Of a stretch of DNA of 32,404 bases, positions 8,001-16,376 are shown piece by piece. Each line of letters begins with the position of its first letter. Position 1 is the stretch's first letter. Under the pieces are notes generated by a model, which did not search any database, was not told the DNA's origin, and saw only the letters and a program-made list of their open reading frames with translations. This stretch comes from Lachnospiraceae bacterium (GTDB lineage Bacteria; Bacillota; Clostridia; Lachnospirales; Lachnospiraceae). A program made the translations under genes and the position numbers. The DNA lies in contig JALFHZ010000010.1 in NCBI GenBank assembly GCA_022776445.1, forward strand, positions 1 to 32,404, read 5' to 3'.

Positions 8001-8750
8001 ATGACACAACTCAAAAAACACAGAATATTATTCCTGACCTTTTTGCTGGCAGGCAGCCTGGTGTATGGCCGCGATTTCACCAGAAACACTGCATCGGAAC
8101 CAGTGGAAATCACGGCCATGGAAGAAGCAGCGTTTCCTACGGCAGAAGAGCTCCATGAGCTGGCTGAAGCGCATCCGGATGAACCGTATCTGGTTCTGAA
8201 CAATAATGAACCTTATTTTACCGAAGAAGATTATACCACCGAAGCATTTGAAGCGTATTCCGATCTGGATGATCTCGGGCGCTGCGGACAGGCTTATGCA
8301 TGCATCGGAATCAGCCTGATGCCGACGGAAGAGCGTGGGAAGATCGGTGCAGTAAAGCCATCCGGCTGGCATACGGTAAAATATGATATCGTGGATGGAA
8401 AGTATCTTTATAACCGTTGCCATCTGATCGGATATCAGCTGGCGGGGGAAAATGCCAATGAGAAAAATCTGATCACAGGTACCCGGTATTTAAATGTCGT
8501 CGGCATGCTTCCATTTGAAAATGAAGTGACAGACTATGTGAAGCAGACAAAGAATCATGTATTGTACCGCGTCACGCCGGTTTATACCGGAGATAACCTT
8601 CTGGCTGACGGCCTGGTGATGGAGGGCCTTTCCATGGAAGATGACGGCCAGGGTATCTGCTTTGCGGTTTATGTCCCGAACCGCCAGCCGGGAATCACCA
8701 TTGATTACGCAACGGGAGACAGCTGGCTGAGTGATGAATTCACACATTAA
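8001..8750 (+). CDS. DNA/RNA non-specific endonuclease, secreted or membrane-anchored
   Basis: This encodes a 249-residue protein with a short positive N-terminus and a hydrophobic segment (residues 9-22), so it is exported or anchored by its signal peptide. No lipobox Cys is present. The C-terminal domain carries the nuclease signature YNRCHLIGYQLAGENANEKN (residues 137-156), then ITGTRYLNVVGMLPFE. In this metal-dependent family the His (His141 here) is the general base, and an Asn downstream (around Asn156) holds Mg2+. The classical DRGH motif reads NRCH here, a variant I believe is common in Clostridia. Relatives include EndA-type DNA-entry nucleases and NucA. I chose the ATG at 8001, with AGAGAGGAAAA upstream, over an unsupported in-frame GTG at 7932. 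Likely roles are nutrient scavenging or DNA uptake; nothing nearby decides between them. Confidence 0.8.
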   Translation: MTQLKKHRILFLTFLLAGSLVYGRDFTRNTASEPVEITAMEEAAFPTAEELHELAEAHPDEPYLVLNNNEPYFTEEDYTTEAFEAYSDLDDLGRCGQAYACIGISLMPTEERGKIGAVKPSGWHTVKYDIVDGKYLYNRCHLIGYQLAGENANEKNLITGTRYLNVVGMLPFENEVTDYVKQTKNHVLYRVTPVYTGDNLLADGLVMEGLSMEDDGQGICFAVYVPNRQPGITIDYATGDSWLSDEFTH

Positions 8751-8777
8751 AAATGTGCATACTTGCAGTAAAAATGC
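8747..8777 (+). promoter_or_regulatory. operator-like motif upstream of the GH13 gene (copy 1)
   Basis: TTAAAAATGTGCA (8747-8759) is followed by ACTTGCA (8761-8767) and AATGC (8773-8777). The same 13-mer with ACTGCA and AATGC recurs at 13046-13077 upstream of the binding-protein gene. The TGCA-like cores are spaced about 8-10 bases apart. This copy begins at the nuclease stop codon, 97 bases before the GH13 start. The candidate binder is the AraC-type regulator encoded at 18133-19620. Confidence 0.5.
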
Positions 8778-8843
8778 TCGACGACTTCCATTATAAAACA
8801 TGTTACTATAAAATCAATAATCTGAAACCGGGAGGAACGTTTT

Positions 8844-10511
8844 ATGAAGCAGTGGTGGAAGGAGGCCGTCGTCTATCAGATTTATACCAAAAGCTATTAT
8901 GATACCAACGGCGACGGAATCGGAGATTTGCAGGGGATTATCCGGAAGCTGGACTATATTCAGTCACTTGGAGCAACTGTCATATGGCTGAATCCGATCT
9001 ATAAGTCTCCGGATGTCGATAATGGGTATGATATTTCGGATTACCAGAATATTGATGAGCGATACGGTACTCTGAGTGATTTTAAAGAACTTCTTTCAGA
9101 AGTACACAAAAGAGGCATGCGTCTGATCATGGATATGGTGCTGAACCATACTTCAGATGAGCATGCATGGTTTCAGGAGTCCAGAAAATCGAAGGATAAT
9201 CCATACAGGGATTTTTATATCTGGCGCCCGGAAAAAAATGGGAAAGAACCAAATAACTGGGGCAATTATTTTTATGAGGGGCGTGGATCCGCGTGGGAAT
9301 ACGATGAAACCACCCGAGAATACTATCTTCACAATTATTCCAGAAAGATGCCGGACTTAAACTGGGACAATATAGAACTGAAGAAAGCCATGTGCCGTAT
9401 GATGCGATGGTGGCTGGATCTCGGTGTAGATGGTTTCCGAATGGATGCCATCAACCGTCTGGTAAAGCCCAGAGGACTTCCGGATTCTCCGAATCCGCCG
9501 ACTCCGCCGGTAGGAATCCACGGATATGTGGTGGACAGAACGATGTGTGCAAATCGTCCGGGAATCCATGAACTGCTCCATGAACTGAACGAGGAGGTAT
9601 TCAGCCGGTATGACATCATGGTAGTGGGGGAAACAGGTAATGTCAATGCGGCGATTGCTATGGATTACGTGCAGGAAGAGCGTGAAGAGATTGATATGGT
9701 ATTTCATTTTGAAATTGCCAAAAATCCGGTACTGGTCAATGCCGTACAGTTCAAGGAAATTCAGAGACGCTGGTATCATGTGATCGAACAGCATGGATGG
9801 ATTACACAATATCTGTCCAATCATGATACCCCCAGACAGGTTTCCTGGTTTGGTGATGACAAAGAATACCGCTATGAGTCTGCGACCATGTTGGCTGCTC
9901 TGATGCATACGCATCCTGGAACGGTTTATATTTATCAGGGTGAGGAGATTGGCATGACGAATGTGGATTTTCCTTCCATTGAATATTATAATGAAAAATA
10001 CACGGTCGGCAAATATCAGACCATGGTAGAAAGCGGAGTCGATCCGGAAACTGCGCTCAATTCTTTAAAGAGAACAAGCCGTGATAATGACCGGACGCCG
10101 ATGCAATGGAACAGCCGTGAGCATGCCGGTTTCACTTCAGGAACCCCCTGGATGCATGTCAATCCGAACTACCCAGAAATCAACACAGAATCAGAAGAAC
10201 ACGCAGAAAAGTCGGTTCTCCGTTTTTATCGTACGCTGATTGCCATGAGGAAAGAGCATCCCATTATGGTATACGGAACCTACAGGCAGATTCTGGAAGA
10301 GGAAGAACATCTGATTATCTATGAGCGGGCATATCAGGATGAAAAATGGCTGATTATCTGTAATTTTTATGGCAGACAGGAGAAGCTTCCTGAAGTTGCG
10401 GCGGCAGCGATCGATACGCCGGAAAAGAAGCTGCTTTTAAGCAATTATCATAACGTGGAAGAAGAGACTCTGATACGGCCTTACGAAACAAGAATATACC
10501 GGATTCGGTAA
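8844..10511 (+). CDS. GH13 alpha-glucosidase, oligo-1,6-glucosidase type
   Basis: This encodes a 555-residue cytoplasmic enzyme of glycoside hydrolase family 13 (subfamily 31-like). It should cleave terminal alpha-1,6 (isomaltose, panose) or related alpha-glucosidic bonds. All four GH13 conserved regions are visible: DMVLNH (97-102), GFRMDAIN with nucleophile Asp201, VGETGN with acid/base Glu263, and LSNHDTPR with Asp328. QIYTKSYYDTNGDGIGDLQG carries the calcium-site region near the N-terminus typical of MalL-type enzymes. After region II the usual short motif separating alpha-1,6 from alpha-1,4 preference reads DAINRL; I do not assign linkage from it. There is no signal peptide, so the substrate is imported first. 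The start has CGGGAGGAA upstream, and the gene is followed 23 bases later by a GH31 gene. Confidence 0.9.
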   Translation: MKQWWKEAVVYQIYTKSYYDTNGDGIGDLQGIIRKLDYIQSLGATVIWLNPIYKSPDVDNGYDISDYQNIDERYGTLSDFKELLSEVHKRGMRLIMDMVLNHTSDEHAWFQESRKSKDNPYRDFYIWRPEKNGKEPNNWGNYFYEGRGSAWEYDETTREYYLHNYSRKMPDLNWDNIELKKAMCRMMRWWLDLGVDGFRMDAINRLVKPRGLPDSPNPPTPPVGIHGYVVDRTMCANRPGIHELLHELNEEVFSRYDIMVVGETGNVNAAIAMDYVQEEREEIDMVFHFEIAKNPVLVNAVQFKEIQRRWYHVIEQHGWITQYLSNHDTPRQVSWFGDDKEYRYESATMLAALMHTHPGTVYIYQGEEIGMTNVDFPSIEYYNEKYTVGKYQTMVESGVDPETALNSLKRTSRDNDRTPMQWNSREHAGFTSGTPWMHVNPNYPEINTESEEHAEKSVLRFYRTLIAMRKEHPIMVYGTYRQILEEEEHLIIYERAYQDEKWLIICNFYGRQEKLPEVAAAAIDTPEKKLLLSNYHNVEEETLIRPYETRIYRIR

Positions 10512-10534
10512 ATAAGCGATTGAGAGGAGCGCAA

Positions 10535-13018
10535 ATGAAAACCATGGATAAACGTTTTAAACTGGAATTGAACGGTAAAGCAGACCCATCCTGTGTCGTC
10601 CAGGGAGATAAGTACCGTTTTACGGTGCTGACCTCGCAGATGCTGCGAATGGAGTATTCGGAGGAAGGTATTTTTGAAGACCGTCCGACACAGATCGTAT
10701 GGAACCGGAATTTTGACCGTCCGCAGTTCACGGTTCAGGAGCAGGAGAATAAACTGGAAATTGATACGGAATATTTTCACCTGGTTTATGATAAGAAAGA
10801 ATTCAGCCCCAACCATCTTTACATCGACGTGAAATATGCTTTTACCAATTACGGCGGACGGTGGTATTATGGCAGAACGGATTATGGAAATCCGCCCAGG
10901 GAGCATAACTTAAAAGGAACAGCACGCACCCTGGACCGCTGTAACGGCAAATGGTATGAAGGTGCCAATATTTTGGAGCGAATGAGGGCCACCGGCGGTC
11001 AGATTAACCGCAGCGAAGGAGACGTGGATCTGGGGCGGGGACTCTGTGACACGAGCGGAAGAACCTTTTTTGATGACAGCAAATCTCTGATTATCGATGA
11101 GGACGGATGGGTACAGCCAAGAAAGGAAGGCTGTATCGATACCTATTTCTTCGGTTACGGACGTGATTATTTCCGTGCTGTGCATGACTTCTACCGGCTC
11201 TCCGGACCGGTTCCGCTGCTTCCCAAATATGTACTCGGCAACTGGTGGAGCAGATACTGGAAATACACAGAGCGGAGTTATATGGAACTGCTGGAGCGGT
11301 TTGAAAAACTGGATATTCCGTTCTCTGTAGTGGTTATGGATATGGACTGGCATTTGGTGGATATTCCCGAAAAATACGGAAAAGGCTGGACCGGATACAC
11401 TTGGAACAAAGACTTCTTCCCGGATCCGAAGCGCTTCCTGGACTGGCTTCATGAGCACAATTACCGCATTACCCTAAATCTTCATCCTGCGGACGGTGTG
11501 AGAGCTTTCGAGGATCAGTATGTTCCGATGGCAGAGGCCATGGGGGTAGATCCGGAAAGCGGCTGTCCGGTACAGTTTGATTTTACCAATATCGAGTTTA
11601 TCGAGGCTTATTTTAAATATCTGCATCATCCGGACGAGGAGAGAGGCGTGGACTTCTGGTGGATGGACTGGCAGCAGGGCAATATCTCTGCAGTGGAAGG
11701 ACTTGATCCCATGTGGATGCTGAATCATTATCATCACTATGATCTGAAACGAAACGGAAAACGCGGAGTCATGTTGTCCCGTTACAGTGGACTGGGAAGT
11801 CATCGATATCCGATTGGTTTTTCCGGTGATACCTATGTAACCTGGGAATCTCTGGAGTACCAGCCCTATTTCACCGCTACGGCAGCCAACGTGGGATATA
11901 CCTGGTGGAGCCACGATATCGGCGGTCATATGAATGGTATCAAGGATGATGAATTGTATATCCGCTGGCTGCAGTATGGAGTATTCTCACCGATCAACCG
12001 GCTTCACAGCAACTCCAATCCATTCTGTGGAAAAGAGCCATGGCGCTATCCGAAACCTTATGATGAGATTGCGGCAGACATTCTGAGACTGCGCCATCGA
12101 CTGCTTCCCTATATATATACGATGAATTATCAGTGCCATGCGGATATGGTTCCGGTTGTTGTTCCGGCTTACTACCATTATCCTATGATCACAGACAGTT
12201 ACCGGTATCCCAATGAATATTTCTTCGGCACGGAACTGCTGGTTCAGCCTATGGTACATCCGACAGACCATGAGACTCGCTGCACCTCAGAACAGACATG
12301 GATTCCTGCCGGCATCTGGACTGATTTTTATAAGGGTTCCGTTTATCATGGAGGAGAAACAGGAAAGCATCAGATCCTTTGCAGACCGATCGAACAGCAG
12401 GGAGTTCTGGCAAAGCCGGGTGCGATTGTTCCGATGGCAGCACATACTCCGGGAAGCAACCGTATTGATAACCCGGAAGTACTGGAAATCTATATTTTCC
12501 CGGGTGCAGATAACGCCTACACCATGTTTGAAGACGATGGGGAAGGATTTGATTATGAAAAGGGCAGATGCCTTTATACGAATATGAAGCTTGTATGGCA
12601 GAATGACAGGGCGATTTTCCGCATTGCTCCGGAAGGCAGCCTGGATGTAATTCCCAAAACAAGGCGCTATATTCTCCATTTCAGAGGATTCCGGAATGTA
12701 GAAACCGTTTCTGCCAGTGAAGCGTTTGATAAATCCTATGATCAGGAGACGCATACGCTGACGCTGGATCTGAAGGGGGAGGATCCGTCCAGAACGCTGA
12801 CTGCGGAACTGTCCGGTGAGCTGATTTATAAGAATGATGATCGGAAGGAAAAGGCTCTGGCATTTCTGGATATGGTTCAGGGTAGCACCGTTATGAAAAA
12901 CAGTATTTTCCAGTGCTTCCAGAATGCTTCCACCAACGAAGAGCTTGTCAGCGGTATTCTTGGATTAAATCCTCCGGAAAGCTGGAGAAATGTGTTGCTG
13001 GAGATGATAGTCTGCTGA
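10535..13018 (+). CDS. GH31 alpha-glycosidase
   Basis: This encodes an 827-residue cytoplasmic GH31 enzyme. An N-terminal beta domain (about 1-230) precedes the (beta/alpha)8 barrel. The nucleophile motif is FWWMDWQQG with Asp378 in place of the classical W-x-D-M-N-E. The acid/base region is PIGFSGDTYVTW with Asp432, followed by TWWSHDIGGHM, which binds substrate. C-terminal beta domains contain GADNAYTMFEDDGEG (DUF5110-like). Residues from about 766 to the end form a charged, helical extension I do not recognise. The MDWQQ subgroup is well represented in Firmicutes, and its characterised members differ in specificity (alpha-glucosidase and others), so the linkage is left open. The ATG at 10535 has GAGAGGAG upstream; a TTG at 10520 was rejected. 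It forms an operon with the GH13 gene. Confidence 0.88.
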   Translation: MKTMDKRFKLELNGKADPSCVVQGDKYRFTVLTSQMLRMEYSEEGIFEDRPTQIVWNRNFDRPQFTVQEQENKLEIDTEYFHLVYDKKEFSPNHLYIDVKYAFTNYGGRWYYGRTDYGNPPREHNLKGTARTLDRCNGKWYEGANILERMRATGGQINRSEGDVDLGRGLCDTSGRTFFDDSKSLIIDEDGWVQPRKEGCIDTYFFGYGRDYFRAVHDFYRLSGPVPLLPKYVLGNWWSRYWKYTERSYMELLERFEKLDIPFSVVVMDMDWHLVDIPEKYGKGWTGYTWNKDFFPDPKRFLDWLHEHNYRITLNLHPADGVRAFEDQYVPMAEAMGVDPESGCPVQFDFTNIEFIEAYFKYLHHPDEERGVDFWWMDWQQGNISAVEGLDPMWMLNHYHHYDLKRNGKRGVMLSRYSGLGSHRYPIGFSGDTYVTWESLEYQPYFTATAANVGYTWWSHDIGGHMNGIKDDELYIRWLQYGVFSPINRLHSNSNPFCGKEPWRYPKPYDEIAADILRLRHRLLPYIYTMNYQCHADMVPVVVPAYYHYPMITDSYRYPNEYFFGTELLVQPMVHPTDHETRCTSEQTWIPAGIWTDFYKGSVYHGGETGKHQILCRPIEQQGVLAKPGAIVPMAAHTPGSNRIDNPEVLEIYIFPGADNAYTMFEDDGEGFDYEKGRCLYTNMKLVWQNDRAIFRIAPEGSLDVIPKTRRYILHFRGFRNVETVSASEAFDKSYDQETHTLTLDLKGEDPSRTLTAELSGELIYKNDDRKEKALAFLDMVQGSTVMKNSIFQCFQNASTNEELVSGILGLNPPESWRNVLLEMIVC

Positions 13019-13045
13019 TTTTTTAAGTGAAAATAAATAAAAGTC

Positions 13046-13086
13046 TTAAAAATGTGCAAACTGCAATATATTAATGCATAAATGCC
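13046..13086 (+). promoter_or_regulatory. operator-like motif upstream of the sugar ABC operon (copy 2)
   Basis: TTAAAAATGTGCA (13046-13058) is identical to 8747-8759. It is followed by ACTGCA (13060-13065), AATGC (13073-13077) and a further AATGCC (13081-13086), giving TGC-containing cores at 8-12 base intervals. The block ends 45 bases upstream of the candidate -10 box, a normal place for an activator of a promoter with a poor -35 box. Confidence 0.5.
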
Positions 13087-13108
13087 GAAAATCAGAGAAA
13101 AACCGCTA

Positions 13109-13137
13109 TTCAATAATGCAATATGGACAAATATAAT
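13109..13137 (+). promoter_or_regulatory. candidate promoter of the sugar ABC operon
   Basis: A consensus TATAAT (13132-13137) has only a weak -35 match, TTCAAT (13109-13114), at 17 bases. A perfect -10 with a poor -35 suits an activator-dependent promoter. The ribosome binding site AAGGAGG follows about 30 bases later. Confidence 0.55.
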
Positions 13138-13178
13138 AAAACCAGATTGAATGAACGAAAGCAAGGAGGTTTTACATT

Positions 13179-14513
13179 ATGAAAAAATTGTTAGCGTTAT
13201 CGATGGCAACGGTTGTGGCAGCAGGCATGCTGACCGGCTGCGGCGGTTCCAAGCCCAGTGAAGCTCCGGCAACACAGGCTCCGGCAACGGAAGCTCCGGC
13301 TGAAACCAAGGGGGAAGAAAAAGCAGCTGAGACGGAGGCAACAGCAGAGCTTTCCGGCGAGCTGGCAGTTATGGTCAATAATGCATTTACCGGCATGGAA
13401 GATCCTGCAATCCTGAGAGCAGCCAAAGCATTCGAGGAGAAGCATCCGGGTGTAAAGATTACGATCGAAGGTTTGTCAGGTAAGGAATTAATCAGTAAAT
13501 TTACAACCTCTGCCATGGCAGGTTCCGGTCCGGATGTCGTTGCTCTGGACAACTCCGGATGGCCGATCGATCTGGCAGCTATGGGGCTGATTCTTCCGCT
13601 GGATGAGCAGATCGAGGCAACTTCCAATGAATACCTGCAGGGACCTCTGGATTCCGGTCTGTACGAGGAAAATTATTATTCCGTACCGTGGTATTTCAAC
13701 AACACCGGACTCTATTATAATAAACGCATTCTGAATGAAATCGGCAAAACCGAAGCTCCGGCAAACTGGGAAGAGTTTGAAGAGGATATCAGGCTGGCAA
13801 CCGAGAAGGGATATGCAGGCGTATCCACCAGACTGGATGGTTATGCAGTATTCAACATGTTCTTTGCAAATGACAATCCGGTTATCGATACTACAGGTGA
13901 AAGGCCGGTTGTAACAGTAAATGAAGACTCTGGTAAAGAGGCATTCAATTTCTGGACCGGTTTACATACCAAGTATCATGCCTTCCCGGAAGGAATGAAA
14001 GACGCATCTGACTGGGCAACCGCTTATACCACCTTTGTATCCGATGACTGCTTATTCTTCGTATGCGGCGACTGGGCATATGCGAATATTAAAAAGGGCA
14101 ACCCGGATATGGAATTCGGTCTGGCTCCGATGCCGGAAGGGAAAGTGAAGGCAGTCTGTCTCGGCGGATATAACCTGGCTATCAATTCCAACGCATCCAA
14201 TCCGGAACTCGCGTGGGCATTTGTTGAGTACTTAACCAGTAAGGAATGTGATTTTGTTATGACTGAACAAGGACGTATCCCAGGCAGAACCGATGTAGAT
14301 TACGCTCCGATTCTGGAACTCAACCCGGATTATCAGGTGTTTATTGACGAGGCAGAGTACACCGTACCGAGACCGCGTGTCAAAAATGCGGCATCCGTGG
14401 ATGAAAAGATGGTAGACGCGTTTAAGAAGGTATTCTTTGATCAGAAGACAGCAGAAGAGGCGTTGAATGAACTGGAAGCTGAATTGAACGACTTTATTAA
14501 TGAAAACTATTAA
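13179..14513 (+). CDS. sugar ABC transporter substrate-binding lipoprotein (family 1)
   Basis: This encodes a 444-residue exported lipoprotein with signal peptide and lipobox L-T-G-C (Cys21). A Glu/Ala/Pro/Thr linker follows that contains a short tandem repeat (EAPAT, QAPAT, EAPAE). The mature domain matches extracellular solute-binding protein family 1 (MalE-like): AAKAFEEKHPGVKITIE, then AGSGPDVVALD, the YSVPWYFNNTGLYYNKRIL hinge region, and FVCGDWAYANI before LAPMPEG. Such proteins bind mono- to oligosaccharides. The two glucosidases upstream suggest alpha-glucosides such as isomalto-oligosaccharides. AAGGAGG lies 9 bases before the ATG. A strong stem-loop after the gene separates it from the two permease genes, so it is probably made in excess over them. 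Confidence 0.9.
   Translation: MKKLLALSMATVVAAGMLTGCGGSKPSEAPATQAPATEAPAETKGEEKAAETEATAELSGELAVMVNNAFTGMEDPAILRAAKAFEEKHPGVKITIEGLSGKELISKFTTSAMAGSGPDVVALDNSGWPIDLAAMGLILPLDEQIEATSNEYLQGPLDSGLYEENYYSVPWYFNNTGLYYNKRILNEIGKTEAPANWEEFEEDIRLATEKGYAGVSTRLDGYAVFNMFFANDNPVIDTTGERPVVTVNEDSGKEAFNFWTGLHTKYHAFPEGMKDASDWATAYTTFVSDDCLFFVCGDWAYANIKKGNPDMEFGLAPMPEGKVKAVCLGGYNLAINSNASNPELAWAFVEYLTSKECDFVMTEQGRIPGRTDVDYAPILELNPDYQVFIDEAEYTVPRPRVKNAASVDEKMVDAFKKVFFDQKTAEEALNELEAELNDFINENY
13260..13304 (+). repeat. three 15-base tandem units in the binding-protein linker
   Basis: Three imperfect 15-base units built on GAAGCTCCGGCAACA follow each other in frame and encode the EAPAT-type linker repeats. Length variation by whole units would change only the spacer between the lipid anchor and the binding domain. 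Confidence 0.6.
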
Positions 14514-14532
14514 TTTCCACTTATATCAGAAC

Positions 14533-14565
14533 CGCCGTTCGTCTCAATCAGAGAGGCGGACGGCG
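14533..14565 (+). terminator. intercistronic stem-loop between binding protein and permeases
   Basis: CGCCGTTCGTCTC (14533-14545) pairs with GAGGCGGACGGCG (14553-14565) over 13 bases with two G-T pairs and a 7-base loop. Only ATTTT follows, so it is at best a leaky terminator. It could also be a 3' end protecting the lipoprotein mRNA. Such hairpins commonly set a high binding-protein to permease ratio. Confidence 0.7.
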
Positions 14566-14590
14566 ATTTTGAATACAGAAAGAGGTTTCT

Positions 14591-15514
14591 ATGAAAGGTA
14601 AAACCCAAATAAGAAAACCGGATGAATATTCATTCCGGAAAAATATAAACGGATATCTGCTGATTGCACCTGCGGTAATCGCAATCCTGCTTCTCAGTGT
14701 GTATCCTCTGCTGAACGGTATCTGGATCAGCTTTCTGAATTACGATATGACCAAGGCAAAACTCCCGGATTTTGGTACATTTGCAGGACTGCGTAACTAT
14801 AAAGTGATTTTTTCCAATTCCAAGTACCTCAATGCGGTTTCCAATTCCATTGTATGGACCCTGACCAATATCGTAGTACAGCTTGCTCTGGCCATGGGTG
14901 TGGCTCTGGTTTTAAATGAAAAGCTGAAAGGGAGAAGTTTTTTCCGTACGGTTGCACTGCTTCCCTGGGCCATTCCTGCGGCAATCAGCGCGTTAACATT
15001 CAGCGCCCTCTATGATACGAAAATCGGTATTTTTAATACGATTCTAATTAAAATGGGAATATTGAAGGAAGGCTATTCCTTCCTCGGCAATGTGTCAACT
15101 GCCATGCCGGCAGTGATCATAGCCAATGTCTGGAAGAGTACCCCGTTTCTGATGATATTTATTCTTGCGGCTCTGCAGGGTGTCTCCTATGATATGTATG
15201 AAAGCGCAGCCATTGACGGTGCAGGCAAAGTGAAACGTTTCCTGTACATTACACTGCCTAATATCAAAGAGCCGATGGCGGTGGCTGTTATCCTGAACAT
15301 GATTTCCATATTCAACAACTTTAACGCGATATGGCTTCTGACTCAGGGAGGACCTCTGGACAGTACGGAAATTATGTATACTTACGCGTATCGCCAGGCT
15401 TTTGTAGACCATAAATTCGGTTATGCAGCTGCTACGTCAGTCGTGATTTTCATTGTAATTGCTATTTTAACGGTTATTTATGTGAAGATGATATCATCGG
15501 ATCGCAACAAGTAA
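14591..15514 (+). CDS. sugar ABC transporter permease (MalF/UgpA-like)
   Basis: This encodes a 307-residue inner-membrane protein with six predicted membrane segments, the first at about residues 21-42 after a hydrophilic N-terminus. The cytoplasmic EAA loop that contacts the ATPase reads YESAAIDGAGKVKRFLYITL, a clear match to family CUT1 permeases. It is followed by LPNIKEPMAVAV. The gene lies 12 bases upstream of a second permease gene and they should form a heterodimer. The ribosome binding site is modest (AGAGG). No gene for the nucleotide-binding subunit is present in this cluster, so the transporter presumably borrows a multi-sugar ATPase (MsmK/MsiK/UgpC type) encoded elsewhere. Confidence 0.92.
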   Translation: MKGKTQIRKPDEYSFRKNINGYLLIAPAVIAILLLSVYPLLNGIWISFLNYDMTKAKLPDFGTFAGLRNYKVIFSNSKYLNAVSNSIVWTLTNIVVQLALAMGVALVLNEKLKGRSFFRTVALLPWAIPAAISALTFSALYDTKIGIFNTILIKMGILKEGYSFLGNVSTAMPAVIIANVWKSTPFLMIFILAALQGVSYDMYESAAIDGAGKVKRFLYITLPNIKEPMAVAVILNMISIFNNFNAIWLLTQGGPLDSTEIMYTYAYRQAFVDHKFGYAAATSVVIFIVIAILTVIYVKMISSDRNK

Positions 15515-15525
15515 GGAGAACCGCT

Positions 15526-16353
15526 ATGAAGAGGACAAAAATAGAGACAACTGTACTTTATGTATTATCGGTGATTATTGCACTGTGTTCACTCCTTCCG
15601 TTTTTATGGGTGTTTATGACTGCGTTGAAATCACCGGAACAGATTTATGATATCAATCAGATTATTCCTACTTACATTACCCTTGGCAACTTTAAGCAGG
15701 TATTGTTTCAGTCGAATTTTGTACGTTATTTCATCAACAGCGCTTATATTTCCGTGATTGTAACAATGATTTCCATGGTAGTGGCCATTATGGCAGCCTA
15801 TGGCTTCTGCCGCTACAATATCGTCGGAGCGGAAAAAATGAAGATGGGGATCTTGTTTACCAAGATGTTTCCGGGCGTGTTGCTTTCCATTCCTTATTAT
15901 GTTATCATGAAAAAACTGGGACTGATTGATACCCATACGGGACTGATCATCATTAACTGCTCCTTTGTACTTCCGTTTGCCGTATGGAATATGTGTACCT
16001 TCTTTCTGCAGATTCCCTGGGAAATTGAAGAGTCTGCCATGATCGACGGCTGTAACCGCTTTCAATCGTTCATCAAGGTGATTTTTCCCATGGCAAAACC
16101 GGGTATTTCAGCAACAACTTTGTACTGCTTTCTGATGTCCTGGGATGAATTCATGTATGCGAATACATTTATCAATACTGCAATTAAGAAGACAGTTCAG
16201 GTCGGCATTCGTGATTATATCGGTGAGTATTCTACTGATTGGGGACCTCTGATGGCTTCTGTTATCCTGAGCCTGATCCCCGTCATTGTATTTTTTGTCT
16301 TCGTTCAGGAAAATCTGGTAGGCGGTTTGTCGGCAGGCGCAGTAAAAGGATAA
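15526..16353 (+). CDS. sugar ABC transporter permease (MalG-like)
   Basis: This encodes a 275-residue membrane protein of the CUT1 MalG/carbohydrate ABC transporter permease family, with six predicted membrane segments. The EAA loop reads EESAMIDGCNRFQSFIKVIF followed by PMAKPGISA. The typical C-terminal ending QENLVGGLSAGAVKG is present, so the gene is full length. A strong AAGGAGAA lies before the ATG. It partners the permease encoded just upstream. The histidine kinase gene starts 23 bases after its stop codon with no terminator between them, so kinase and regulator are probably cotranscribed with the transporter. Confidence 0.93.
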   Translation: MKRTKIETTVLYVLSVIIALCSLLPFLWVFMTALKSPEQIYDINQIIPTYITLGNFKQVLFQSNFVRYFINSAYISVIVTMISMVVAIMAAYGFCRYNIVGAEKMKMGILFTKMFPGVLLSIPYYVIMKKLGLIDTHTGLIIINCSFVLPFAVWNMCTFFLQIPWEIEESAMIDGCNRFQSFIKVIFPMAKPGISATTLYCFLMSWDEFMYANTFINTAIKKTVQVGIRDYIGEYSTDWGPLMASVILSLIPVIVFFVFVQENLVGGLSAGAVKG

Positions 16354-16376
16354 GATTTGACAGAGGATAGTAAATA

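Noticed and set aside
8751-8843. Terminator between the nuclease and GH13 genes
   Set aside because: No stem followed by a T-tract is visible. Read-through from the nuclease gene into the GH13 operon is possible.
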